Source: Acidovorax sp. NB1
GTDB lineage: Bacteria > Pseudomonadota > Gammaproteobacteria > Burkholderiales > Burkholderiaceae_C
Direction: 5' to 3'
Length of the DNA stretch: 64,000 nt
Assembly (NCBI RefSeq): GCF_005405905.1
Contig: NZ_BJHU01000010.1
Coordinates: forward strand, 1 to 64,000
Positions 48,911-57,858 of this stretch are shown here, one piece after another. Below the pieces are notes generated by a model. It was not told the origin of the DNA. It made no database searches and saw nothing but the letters and a program-made list of their open reading frames with translations. Made by a program: the position numbers and the translations under genes. Positions within the stretch are counted from its first letter, which is position 1. Every line of letters begins with the position of its first letter.

Positions 48911-50401
48911 ATGAACGCCCGAGTCCCCGCCCACGCCCTGCAACCCGCCCTGGCCCTCGAAAGGGTCAGCCAGGCCTGGGACAACGACATCCTGGGCCAG
49001 CTCACCGACTACATTGCCATCCCCGCCAAGTCACCCATGTTCTCGCCCGACTGGGCCGCGCAGGGCCTGCTCGACACCGTGGTGCGCAACGCCGCCGCGT
49101 GGGTTGAGTCGCAGAAGGTCGAAGGCCTGAAGCTCGAAGTGGTGCGCCTGGAAGGCCGCACGCCAGTGCTGTTCTTTGAAATCGACGCCACCCAGGCAGG
49201 CGCCACCGACACCGTGCTCATGTACGGCCACCTCGACAAGCAGCCCGAGTTCAGCGGCTGGCGCAACGACCTCGGCCCCTGGACGCCCAAGTACGAAGAC
49301 GGCAAGCTCTACGGCCGGGGCGGTGCCGACGACGGCTACGCGGTCTATGCCAGCATCGCCGCCGTGCAAGAGTTGAAGCGCCAGAACGTGCCCCACCCGC
49401 GCATCGTCGGCCTGATCGAGACCTGCGAGGAAAGCGGCTCGCGCGACCTGCTGCCCTACATCGAGGCCCTCAAGCCCCGCATGGGCAACGTGGCGCTGGT
49501 GGTGTGCCTGGATTCGGGCGCGGGCAACTACGACCAGCTGTGGCTCACCACCAGCCTGCGTGGCATGGCCACCGGCACGCTCAAGGTCGAGATCCTCACC
49601 GAAGGCATCCACTCCGGCGACGCCTCGGGCCTGGTGCCCTCGTCGTTCCGCATCATGCGCCAGGTGCTCGACCGCCTGGAAGACAGCAAGACCGGCCGCC
49701 TGCTGCCCCAGAGCTTCCATTGCGAAGTGCCCGCCGACCGCCTCGCCCAGGCCCGCGCCACGGCGGGCATCCTGGGCGAAGAGGTGTACAAGCGCTTCCC
49801 CTGGGCGCACTACGACTGCGGCGGCTCCACCACCTTTGCGCTGCCCACCACCACCGACCCGCTGCAGGCCCTGCTCAAGCGCACCTGGGAGCCCACGCTC
49901 TCCGTGACCGGCGCCGAAGGCTTCCCCGCGCTGCAGGACGCGGGCAACGTGCTGCGCCCCTACACCGCCTTCAAGCTCAGCCTGCGCCTGCCGCCCCTCG
50001 TGGACGCAGCCTCTGCGGTGCAGGAGCTGAAAGCCCTGCTCGAAGACAACGCGCCCTACCAGGCCAAGGTCACCTTCCAGGGCACGAGCGGCGCCACGGG
50101 CTGGAATGCGCCCAGCACCACGCCCTGGTTCGAGCAGGCGCTCAACGATGCGTCGCAGGCCCACTTTGGCGCGCCCTGCGGCTACATCGGCCAGGGCGGC
50201 ACCATCCCGCTCATGAATATGCTCAGCGAAGGCTTCCCCACCGCGCAGATGATGGTCTGCGGCGTGCTGGGCCCCAAGAGCAACGCGCACGGCCCCAACG
50301 AGTTTTTGCACGTGCCCTATGCCAAGAAGCTCACCGCTGCCGTGGCGCAGGTGATTGCCGGCATGGCGCAGCACCAGGCGGCCGCCGCTGCGGCAGGCTG
50401 A
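48911..50401 (+). CDS. M20-family metallopeptidase
   Basis: A 496-residue cytosolic peptidase with the zinc-site motifs VLMYGHLDKQPEFSGW, GRGGADDGYAV, ETCEESGSRD and a late His. Similar to dipeptidases or carboxypeptidases of the ArgE/DapE/CNDP group. AGGAGAG precedes ATG 48911. The 200-base gap upstream (48710-48910) holds no gene. Confidence 0.93.
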   Translation: MNARVPAHALQPALALERVSQAWDNDILGQLTDYIAIPAKSPMFSPDWAAQGLLDTVVRNAAAWVESQKVEGLKLEVVRLEGRTPVLFFEIDATQAGATDTVLMYGHLDKQPEFSGWRNDLGPWTPKYEDGKLYGRGGADDGYAVYASIAAVQELKRQNVPHPRIVGLIETCEESGSRDLLPYIEALKPRMGNVALVVCLDSGAGNYDQLWLTTSLRGMATGTLKVEILTEGIHSGDASGLVPSSFRIMRQVLDRLEDSKTGRLLPQSFHCEVPADRLAQARATAGILGEEVYKRFPWAHYDCGGSTTFALPTTTDPLQALLKRTWEPTLSVTGAEGFPALQDAGNVLRPYTAFKLSLRLPPLVDAASAVQELKALLEDNAPYQAKVTFQGTSGATGWNAPSTTPWFEQALNDASQAHFGAPCGYIGQGGTIPLMNMLSEGFPTAQMMVCGVLGPKSNAHGPNEFLHVPYAKKLTAAVAQVIAGMAQHQAAAAAAG

Positions 50402-50462
50402 CCGGCGCGATTGTTCTGGCTTTCGCTGCTCTTCCACTCTTTCGAAACAGGCCCTGATAACC

Positions 50463-50987
50463 ATGGAAAAACGCGCATTTCTGCATGCCTGTGCGGCCAC
50501 CACGCTGGCTGCTGCGGTACAGCCCCTCGTGCATGCCCAGGCGCCTGCGGCCGCCTCCCCTGGCCCGCGCCACACGCTGTCGGGTACCAGCAGTGACGGC
50601 AAGCCTCTGGCCTTGGCGGACTATGCGGGTAAGGTGAGTCTGGTGAGTTTCTTTACGGCGGGCTGCGCCCTGTGCGTCAACGAACTCCGGCTCATGCGTG
50701 AGTTCTACACCAACAACCGTCAGCGTGACTTTGTGCTGCTCGGCGTGAACATGGACGAGAAAAGTGCGGACTTCATGCAGTACATCGAACTGCTGAAAGT
50801 GTCTGTGCCAGCAGAACAACGCTTTCCCATCGCCTGGCGCAATGCGGCCGGGCATCAGGACAGCTTTGGCGCCATCACCCGTCGCCCCACCCACTATGTC
50901 CTCAACCGCCAGCACCAGCAGGTGTTGCGGCGAGAGGGCAACTTCCAGCCCGCAGACTGGGACGACCTGTGGACCTCGCTCGCCTGA
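50463..50987 (+). CDS. Exported redoxin (TlpA/thioredoxin-fold) protein
   Basis: A 174-residue protein with a signal peptide (about 1-26) and a thioredoxin-fold domain containing CALC (SFFTAGCALCVNELR), in the place of the CxxC active site. Probably a periplasmic disulfide or peroxide-related oxidoreductase. The second conserved Pro is visible as RRPTHYV. It begins 62 bases after the peptidase and may share its transcript. Confidence 0.85.
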   Translation: MEKRAFLHACAATTLAAAVQPLVHAQAPAAASPGPRHTLSGTSSDGKPLALADYAGKVSLVSFFTAGCALCVNELRLMREFYTNNRQRDFVLLGVNMDEKSADFMQYIELLKVSVPAEQRFPIAWRNAAGHQDSFGAITRRPTHYVLNRQHQQVLRREGNFQPADWDDLWTSLA

Positions 50988-51119
50988 GCTGGGCGGGATG
51001 AGGCGGGACCTCAACCGGTGCAGCCTGGGGCTGGAGCGGTGGGGTTGCCACTGAGTCCTTCGAGAGTTGGAAGGCGCGGGGTATGCTGCGTGCCATCCCC
51101 CTGACAGCCCCTGCTGCCC

Positions 51120-51989
51120 ATGAACGCCGACGAACTGACCCCCTCGACCCTCACCACCTTCACCGCCAGTGACGGCGAGAACCTGGCCATGCAGGACTGG
51201 CCCCTGCCCGAGTGCGAGCCCTGTCGGGGCACCGTGCTGCTGGTGCATGGCCTGGGCGAGCATGTGGGCCGCTACGACCCTGTGGCGCGCCGGCTGAACG
51301 ACTGGGGTTTTGCCGTGCGTGGCTACGACCACTACGGCCATGGCGAATCCTCCGGGCCGCGTGGCGGGCTCACCAGTGACCTGCGCTTGCTCGACGACCT
51401 GGCCGACCTGGTCGATGCCACCCGCGCCCGCATGCCACAAGGCCAGCCCCTGGTGCTGCTGGGCCACAGCATGGGCGGCCTGGTGGCCGCGCGTTTTGCG
51501 GCCATGCACCTGCGGCCCATCGATGCGCTGGTGTTGTCATCCCCCGCGCTGGACCCGGGCCTGAACTCCGTGCAAAAGCTGCTGCTGGCCACGCTGCCGC
51601 GTTTTGCGCCCAACCTGCGCGTGGGCAACGGGCTTGATGCGCAGTACCTCTCGCACGACCCGGCCGTGCCTGCCGCCTACCTGGCCGACCCGCTGTGCCA
51701 CGACCGCATCAGCGCACGCCTGGCCCGCTTCATTGCCGACGGCGGCCCCGCCACCGTGGCCCGCGCAGCGCACTGGAGCGTGCCCACGCTGCTGATCTGG
51801 GCGGGCAGCGACAAGCTCGTCAACCCCGCAGGCAGCCGCGCCTTTGCCGCCGCCGCGCCCCAGGCCCTGGTGCAGTCGCACTGCTTCGAGCCCCTGTACC
51901 ACGAGCTGTTCAATGAAAGCCCCGAGCTGGCCGCGCCCGTGTTCGACCTGCTGCGCCAGTGGCTGGTGCGGCGCTGCCCGCTGGTGTAG
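51120..51989 (+). CDS. Alpha/beta hydrolase (monoacylglycerol lipase-like)
   Basis: A 289-residue hydrolase with an oxyanion motif LLVHGLGEHVGRY, the nucleophile GHSMGG (Ser117), a lid region, and a late His (FEPLYHELFNE). The pattern matches monoacylglycerol lipases and lysophospholipases. Substrate is not certain. Confidence 0.9.
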   Translation: MNADELTPSTLTTFTASDGENLAMQDWPLPECEPCRGTVLLVHGLGEHVGRYDPVARRLNDWGFAVRGYDHYGHGESSGPRGGLTSDLRLLDDLADLVDATRARMPQGQPLVLLGHSMGGLVAARFAAMHLRPIDALVLSSPALDPGLNSVQKLLLATLPRFAPNLRVGNGLDAQYLSHDPAVPAAYLADPLCHDRISARLARFIADGGPATVARAAHWSVPTLLIWAGSDKLVNPAGSRAFAAAAPQALVQSHCFEPLYHELFNESPELAAPVFDLLRQWLVRRCPLV

Positions 51990-52005
51990 TGCTCAGAATG
52001 TGAGA

Positions 52006-52066
52006 AGAAAAAGCCGTTTGCGCGCGTCCATCATGCGCTGATAGCTATCATTTTTGAAGCAATCCG
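52006..52066 (-). repeat. Dispersed palindromic repeat B, copy 3
   Basis: On the minus strand: ATGATAGCTATCAGCGC, ATGATGGACGCGCGCAAACG, GCTTTTT. It overlaps the stop codon and last codons of the YidB gene, which end at 52048. Confidence 0.75.
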
Positions 52067-52527
52067 CCCAGCATCCCGAACAGATCGCTGGCATTGCCAA
52101 ACCCGCCCTGCGGTGCGTGGCCCTGGGGGCTGAGCTGGTCGATGAGGCCGGGCAGCACCTGGGCCAGCTGCCCTGCGGCGGCGCCCGAGCCCACGCCCAG
52201 CTGCGTGGCGATCTGTGACAGCGGCCCGCTGCCCAGCACCTGCGACAACTGATCGCCCGAGATCGCCTGGTTGGGCCCGGCGCTGAGCCACGAGGCAATC
52301 ACATTGCCCAGCCCGGCCTGTTGGAACTTGGTCATCAGGCCGGGCAGGCCACCCACCGGGCCGTCGTTGCTGATCAGGGACATCACCGCCTGGATGAGCT
52401 GCGGGTTCTGCGCAGCCAGGCTGATCAAGCCGCCCAGCCCACCGCCCGCGCCACCCGCCGACGCCTGTGCGCCGCCCTGCGACGCGCTGTTGATGACGGC
52501 ACCCAAGACGGAATCGAGCAAGCCCAT
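52048..52527 (-). CDS. YidB family protein
   Basis: A 159-residue protein of the YidB family (DUF937), starting MGLLDSVLGAVINSASQGG and rich in Gly and Gln with a central helix region. Function is poorly known. The C-terminus (GGLLQK) and stop are provided by the dispersed repeat, suggesting the repeat set the present end of the gene. Confidence 0.88.
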   Translation of the reverse strand: MGLLDSVLGAVINSASQGGAQASAGGAGGGLGGLISLAAQNPQLIQAVMSLISNDGPVGGLPGLMTKFQQAGLGNVIASWLSAGPNQAISGDQLSQVLGSGPLSQIATQLGVGSGAAAGQLAQVLPGLIDQLSPQGHAPQGGFGNASDLFGMLGGLLQK

Positions 52528-52658
52528 GGTGATCTCCTGCGCAAGAAAAACAAAAGAGAGATCGTAAACACGTTCTTACGCAGTCGGGCGGGCGCCCTGT
52601 GTCAACAAAGGTGAATTCCGCGCTCCCTCGTTCTGCGCTTTGCCTGCGCAGTGCCCCG

Positions 52659-52689
52659 GCTTCGACAGGCTCAGCCCGAACGGTTCGGG
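52659..52689. repeat. Short TTCGACAGGCTCAGCCCGAA palindromic repeat
   Basis: GCTTCGACAGGCTCAGCCCG followed by AACGGTTCGGG is a short repeat known from many beta- and gammaproteobacteria. Only one copy is in this window. The 52528-52827 gap contains no gene, only this element and repeat A copy 3. Confidence 0.6.
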
Positions 52690-52750
52690 GGTGGGGCAGC
52701 AATGAGCGGTCGCCGCGCTCACACGCGCCATGACTGGCGCGGCAATAGGC

Positions 52751-52827
52751 CAGTGCCACCGCGCAAGGGCCGCCCCGCCGCGCTGGTGGCGTCCCCTGTG
52801 GGGGAAGCGGCGAAGCCGCTCAGGGGG
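52751..52827 (-). repeat. Dispersed GC-rich repeat A, copy 3
   Basis: On the minus strand, CCCCCTGAGCGGCTTCGCCG begins at the base right after the TAG of the M20 gene and ends ...GGGGCGGCCCTTGCGCGG. Same orientation relative to the gene as the other copies. Confidence 0.75.
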
Positions 52828-54195
52828 CTACTTTCCCCGGCGCTTTTCCAGCAGGGGCTCGCTCACCCCCTTCACACCCACCAGGCCCAGCACGGTGATC
52901 AACGAGGTCTGCGCGCCCTGCCAGGCATCGGTCAGGTCGATCCACTCCGACAGCGCATGGAAGCCGCCCGTCTTGCCGCCGCCGCCCATCACGATGGCCG
53001 GGATGCCCAGCGACATGGGCACGTTGGCGTCGGTGCTGGCCCCGCCCAGGATGGTCTTGCGGCCGTGCGCACGGTTGGCGCGCACAGCGGCCTGCACGAT
53101 GAGCGCGTCCGAAGCAGTCTGCCCGCCCGGGCGGTCGCCAATCAGCTTGTGCGACACGCTCAGCGACTGCACGCCCCAGCGCTGGTTCTCCTCGGCCACG
53201 GCCTCCTCGATGGCGGCGAGGATCTTCTTCTCGGTCTCCAGCAGCGGCGCCATCGCGTCCGAGCGGATGTCCACCGCCATGCGCGCATCGGGCGCAATCG
53301 TGTTCACCGAAGTGCCGCCGCCCACCGTGCCCACGGTGAAGGTGGTCTTGGGGTAGCTGGGGGTCTTGATGTCGGCGATCTTGGCTATGGCGCGGCCCAT
53401 GCCGTGGATGGCGCTGGGCACGCGGCCAAACGCGGCATAGCTGTGGCCGCCCGGGCCCTTGAAGGTGACCTCGTAGCGGTGGCTGCCCGTGCCCAGCACC
53501 AGCACGTTGCCGTCGGCGGCGGGCTCCAGGGCCACCATGCCGTCGATGTCGCGGTGCTCGGCAAACAGGTGCTTCATGCCGCGCAGGTTGCCCAGCTCTT
53601 CCTCGCCCACATTGCCCACAAACAGCAGGTCGCCCACGGTCTCGATCTTCTGCTCGTTCAGCACCTTGAGCCACGACAGCAGCACGGCCAGGCTGCGGGT
53701 GTTGTCCGAAATGCCGGGGGCCATCAGCTTGCCGTCCTGCTCCTTCACCTTCACATCGGTGCCCGCCGGGAACACCGTGTCCAGGTGGGCCGAAATCACC
53801 AGCTTGGGCCCCTTGCCCGTGCCCTTGCGCAGGCCCACCACGTTGCCTTCTGCGTCGATGGCGGCGTGCGTCAGGCCCAGCGCCTGCAGCCGCGCCAGAA
53901 AGGCCTCGGCGCGCTTTTGTTCCTTGAAGGGTGGCGCCTCGATCTCGGTGAGCATCTTCAGGTCGTCGATGGAGCGGGTGTGATCGGCGCGCACCGCGTC
54001 CATCAGCTGGGTGATGCGGGGCGAGGCCAGCAGGCGCGTGAAGGCTGTCTCCACGGCGGGGCTGAGCTGCTCGGGTGCCGAGGCCACGGCGCTTTGTGCG
54101 GCGGCAGGCGCCGTCCAGGTGGCGGCAGCCAGGGCGATGGCGCACAGCGCGTGGGTGGCGTGGGGACGGCGTGGGCGGGAGGCGGTGGAGGTCAT
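52828..54195 (-). CDS. Exported M20-family metallopeptidase
   Basis: A 455-residue M20 peptidase with an N-terminal signal peptide (CAIALAAATWTAPAAAQS) and metal-site motifs ISAHLDTVF, GISDNTRSL, VGEEELGN and a late His-containing segment. It would act in the periplasm. The start is uncertain: ATG 54195 has no clear ribosome site, and an in-frame start at 54270 is possible. Repeat A follows the stop. Confidence 0.88.
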   Translation of the reverse strand: MTSTASRPRRPHATHALCAIALAAATWTAPAAAQSAVASAPEQLSPAVETAFTRLLASPRITQLMDAVRADHTRSIDDLKMLTEIEAPPFKEQKRAEAFLARLQALGLTHAAIDAEGNVVGLRKGTGKGPKLVISAHLDTVFPAGTDVKVKEQDGKLMAPGISDNTRSLAVLLSWLKVLNEQKIETVGDLLFVGNVGEEELGNLRGMKHLFAEHRDIDGMVALEPAADGNVLVLGTGSHRYEVTFKGPGGHSYAAFGRVPSAIHGMGRAIAKIADIKTPSYPKTTFTVGTVGGGTSVNTIAPDARMAVDIRSDAMAPLLETEKKILAAIEEAVAEENQRWGVQSLSVSHKLIGDRPGGQTASDALIVQAAVRANRAHGRKTILGGASTDANVPMSLGIPAIVMGGGGKTGGFHALSEWIDLTDAWQGAQTSLITVLGLVGVKGVSEPLLEKRRGK

Positions 54196-54357
54196 AAGGA
54201 GGAAGGAAAACAAAGCAACAACAAAAGGCGCAGCTCCCCACCGTGGGCGCGGAGCTTGCATGCCCCGCATCGTCGCGCGAGTGCGCGGCGCCCGCTTTGC
54301 TTTAATTTGGCGGGCTGACAGTTTTTCTTACACCCCCTTGCTTTGCCTGCCCCTTCC

Positions 54358-55275
54358 ATGCACCGCCACATTCCCAGCACCCGCGCCCTCCTGGCCTTTG
54401 AGGCCGTGGCCCGCCACCACAGCGTGAGCCAGGCGGCCGAAGAGCTGTGCATCACGCACAGCGCCGTCAGCCAGCAGATCCGCCACCTGGAGGCCCAGCT
54501 GGGCGTGTTGCTGTTCGAGCGCAGCGCACGTGGCTCGCGCCTCACGCCCGCCGGGCGGCGCTACCACGGTCAGGTGGTGGGTGACCTGCTGCGGCTGCAG
54601 AACCACACGCTCGAAGCCATGGCCCAGCGGCCCGATGGCACGCGCCTGCTGGTGGGCTGTGTGCCCGTGTTTGCCGAGCGCTGGCTGCTGCCGCGCCTGC
54701 CCGCCTTCCTGGCCCGGCACCGGCATTGCAGCCTGCACCTGCAGGTGTTTCCTACGCAGACCTACATGTCCGAGGTGCCGTTTGACCTGGCCGTGCAGTA
54801 CGACGATGCGAGCTGGCCCGGCGCCCAGGCCACGCCGCTGATGCGCGAGGTGGTGGTGGCCGTGTGTGCGCCCGGCGCGCGCCACCGGCGGGCCATGGCG
54901 CGTGGCGACTTCCGCGCCGTGCCGCTGCTGCAGCTCAGCTCGCGCCTGGGCGTGTGGGACGACTGGTTTGCGGGCGCGGGCATTACGCGTGTGCCCGAGC
55001 ACCGGCTGGGGGGCCATCGGTTCGACCTGTTCTCGATGCTGGTGGAGGCCGTGCGCGCCGACCTGGGCGTGGGCCTGGTGCCGCAGTATTTTGTGCAGCG
55101 CGAACTGGACGCGGGCACGCTGGCCCTGGCCCACCCGCATGCCGACACGGGCGCCCGGGGCTACAGCCTGTTCATGCCACCCGCACGCGAACCCGACCCC
55201 ACCGTGGCTGCCTTCACGCAGTGGCTGCAGGCCGAGGTGGCGGCCGGGGACGGGGGCCTTACACCGCCGCTGTAG
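54358..55275 (+). CDS. LysR-family transcriptional regulator
   Basis: A 305-residue regulator with the LysR helix-turn-helix (LLAFEAVARHHSVSQAAEEL, THSAVSQQIRHLE) and a substrate-binding effector domain. It resembles GcvA-type members. It is divergent from the peptidase by about 160 bases and its last 17 bases overlap the convergent MFS gene. Confidence 0.92.
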   Translation: MHRHIPSTRALLAFEAVARHHSVSQAAEELCITHSAVSQQIRHLEAQLGVLLFERSARGSRLTPAGRRYHGQVVGDLLRLQNHTLEAMAQRPDGTRLLVGCVPVFAERWLLPRLPAFLARHRHCSLHLQVFPTQTYMSEVPFDLAVQYDDASWPGAQATPLMREVVVAVCAPGARHRRAMARGDFRAVPLLQLSSRLGVWDDWFAGAGITRVPEHRLGGHRFDLFSMLVEAVRADLGVGLVPQYFVQRELDAGTLALAHPHADTGARGYSLFMPPAREPDPTVAAFTQWLQAEVAAGDGGLTPPL

Positions 55276-56443
55276 GGCGGCGGCGCTGCAGCGCCAGCCA
55301 CAGCAGTGCCAGCCCGGTGAGGGTGATGGGCAGCAGCGAGCCCGCGTTGAGCAGCGTCCAGCCCTGGGTGGTGACCAGCACGCCCGACGAAAACGCACTC
55401 AGCGCCAGCGTGGCGTACACGCAGAAGTTGATGGCTGCCTGGGCGCGGTCCTTCTCTTCCGGGCGGTAGGCCGTCATCGCCAGCGTGGTGGAGCCTGTGA
55501 ACAGGAAGTTCCAGCCCACGCCGAGGAAGAACAGCGCAATGCCGAAGTGGTGCAGCTCCAGGCCCATCAGCGCCACGGCCACACAGGCAAAGTTCAGCAG
55601 CACACCCACGCCCATGATGGGCAACACGCCAAAGCGCTTGATGAGGTGGCCGGTGACAAAGCCGGGCGCAAACATGCCGATCACATGCCATTCCAGCACC
55701 AGCGCCGAGGCGTCAAAGTCAAACCCGCACACCTGCATGGCAAGCGGCGTGGCAGCCATCAGCAGGTTCATCACGCCATAGCCCAGCGCGGCGCCCACAA
55801 TGGCCACGATGAAGGCAGGTTGGCGCATCAGGACTTTGAGCGGGCGCCCCTGCTCGCGCTGGCCCGCAGCATTGAGCACCACGGGTTGCACCTCGAAGCG
55901 GATGGCCGACATGCACAGCATGGACAACAGCGCCACGCCAATCAGCGCGATGTAGGCGCCCGCAAACGGCACCGGGAACAGCGTGCGCGTAGCGCTGGCC
56001 AGGTTGGGGCCCGCCACGGCGCCCAGCAGGCCACCGGCCAGCACCAGCGATACGGCCTTTTCCCGGTAGTCTGGCGTGGCCAGTTCGGCCGCAGCAAAGC
56101 GGTACAGCCCGCCATTGGCGCTGTAGTAGCCCGCCACCACCGTGGCCGTGCACAGCAGCCAGAAGCTGGCGCTGAACGCTGCCCAGGCACACAGCGCTGC
56201 CGACACCACGGCCACGGCCAGTCCGATCTGGAACGACACCTTGCGCCCCCACCGTGCCTGGCTGTGCGCCACCAGCGGCGTGGACAGTGCCCCGCCCACC
56301 ACATAGCCCATCACGGGCAGCGTGGCCATCCAGCCAAACGGGGCCAGCTGCAGGCCCACCAGGCCGTTGATGGCAATAAAAACGACGTTGTTGGTGAGGA
56401 ACAGGCCCTGGCACAGGGCCAGCAGCCAAAGGTTGCGGTTCAT
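55259..56443 (-). CDS. Major facilitator superfamily transporter
   Basis: A 394-residue transporter with about 12 hydrophobic segments (starting MNRNLWLLALCQGLFLT). The helix-2/3 loop carries ARWGRKVSF, typical of MFS. The substrate is not recognisable. The start at 56443 is chosen over an upstream start that reads as non-membrane sequence. Confidence 0.9.
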   Translation of the reverse strand: MNRNLWLLALCQGLFLTNNVVFIAINGLVGLQLAPFGWMATLPVMGYVVGGALSTPLVAHSQARWGRKVSFQIGLAVAVVSAALCAWAAFSASFWLLCTATVVAGYYSANGGLYRFAAAELATPDYREKAVSLVLAGGLLGAVAGPNLASATRTLFPVPFAGAYIALIGVALLSMLCMSAIRFEVQPVVLNAAGQREQGRPLKVLMRQPAFIVAIVGAALGYGVMNLLMAATPLAMQVCGFDFDASALVLEWHVIGMFAPGFVTGHLIKRFGVLPIMGVGVLLNFACVAVALMGLELHHFGIALFFLGVGWNFLFTGSTTLAMTAYRPEEKDRAQAAINFCVYATLALSAFSSGVLVTTQGWTLLNAGSLLPITLTGLALLWLALQRRRPTAAV

Positions 56444-56609
56444 GGGCTGGAGGTGCGTCAAGGCGCACTTGAAATGGGTCAAGCCGGAGACCGGATCTGG
56501 GTCAATTCCGACAAAAAAACTCTGCCATTGTGCGCCCGCTTTGATCGGGATCAGCGGACGCGCCCCCCGGCCGCCGTACCGTGCGGGCCTGTTTGGACGA
56601 TGGACCGCG

Positions 56610-57665
56610 ATGGATTCCGTGACCGTATCTTCTTCTGCTGCTGCCCCGGCAGCCCCGCTGGCGGCGCCCGAGCTGGTCTGCCCCGCAGGCAGCCTGCCCG
56701 CCCTCAAGGCCGCCGTGGACCATGGCGCCAGCTGCGTCTACCTGGGCCTGCGCGACGCCACCAACGCGCGCAACTTTGCGGGGCTCAACTTCGACGCCGC
56801 CGCCATTGCGCAGGGCATTGCCTACGCCCACGCGCGCGGCGCCAAGGTGTTCATGGCGCTCAACACCTACCCGCAGGCCGGGCGCGAGGCGCCCTGGCTG
56901 AGCGCGCTGGACCATGCGGTGGATCTGGGCGTGGACGCCGTGATCCTGGCCGACCCCGGCCTCATGCAGCACGCGGTGCAGCACCACCCCCGGCTGCGGC
57001 TGCACCTGTCGGTGCAGGGCTCGGCCACCAACCACGACGCCATCAACTTCTACCGCGCGCAGTTCGGCATCGTGCGGGCCGTGCTGCCGCGCGTGCTCTC
57101 GCTGCCGCAGGTGCGCCAGGTGATCGAGCGCACCGAGGTCGAGATCGAGGTCTTCGGCTTTGGCAGCCTGTGCGTGATGGTGGAGGGGCGCTGCGCGCTG
57201 TCGTCGTACGCCACGGGCGAATCGCCCAACACCCACGGCGTGTGCTCGCCCCCCAAGGCCGTGCGCTGGCAGGAGACAGAGGGCGGCATGGAGTCGCGCC
57301 TGGGCGGCGTGCTGATCGACCGCTTTGCGCCCGGCGAAAAGGCAGGCTACCCCACGCTGTGCAAGGGCCGCTTTGACGTGGAGGACGACCAGGGCTACTA
57401 CGCGCTGGAAGAGCCCACCAGCCTGAACACGCTGGAGCTGCTGCCCCAGCTGGTGCAGATGGGCGTGCGCGCCATCAAGATCGAAGGCCGCCAGCGCAGC
57501 CCCGCCTATGTGGCCCAGGTCACGCAGGTGTGGCGCGCTGCCATCGACGACTGCATGGCCCAGCCCCAGCGCTATCGCCCGCGCACGCACTGGATGGCCC
57601 AGCTCGACCAGGTGGCCGAGGGCCAGCAGCACACGCTGGGCGCCTACCACCGCCCGTGGAAATGA
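56610..57665 (+). CDS. ubiU: Ubiquinone biosynthesis protein UbiU (U32 peptidase family)
   Basis: With UbiV and UbiT, UbiU supports oxygen-independent ubiquinone synthesis. The 351-residue protein belongs to U32, with four Cys (188, 195, 212, 251) that match the spacing of the iron-sulphur ligands of E. coli UbiU and the motif KIEGRQRSPAYV. I start at ATG 56610. A copy of repeat A follows the stop. Confidence 0.92.
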   Translation: MDSVTVSSSAAAPAAPLAAPELVCPAGSLPALKAAVDHGASCVYLGLRDATNARNFAGLNFDAAAIAQGIAYAHARGAKVFMALNTYPQAGREAPWLSALDHAVDLGVDAVILADPGLMQHAVQHHPRLRLHLSVQGSATNHDAINFYRAQFGIVRAVLPRVLSLPQVRQVIERTEVEIEVFGFGSLCVMVEGRCALSSYATGESPNTHGVCSPPKAVRWQETEGGMESRLGGVLIDRFAPGEKAGYPTLCKGRFDVEDDQGYYALEEPTSLNTLELLPQLVQMGVRAIKIEGRQRSPAYVAQVTQVWRAAIDDCMAQPQRYRPRTHWMAQLDQVAEGQQHTLGAYHRPWK

Positions 57666-57672
57666 GGAACAA

Positions 57673-57783
57673 CCCCCTGAGGCGCTGCGCGCCTTCCCCC
57701 TTCTCTCGCCTCGCTAGCGCGATGCGGGAAGGGAGACACCGCCAGCGCGGCGGGGCGGCCCTTGCGCGGCGGTCGCTGGCCTG
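57673..57783 (+). repeat. Dispersed GC-rich repeat A, copy 4
   Basis: CCCCCTGAGGCGCTGCGCGC begins seven bases after the ubiU stop; it contains an internal hairpin and ends near GCGGCCCTTGCGCGGCGGTC. Confidence 0.75.
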
Positions 57784-57858
57784 GCCCACGCTGGATTGCA
57801 GGCGGGTGTGCCTCTTTGAAACCGAAACAACCCGATGAAAACCCCGGAGACCGCTCCC

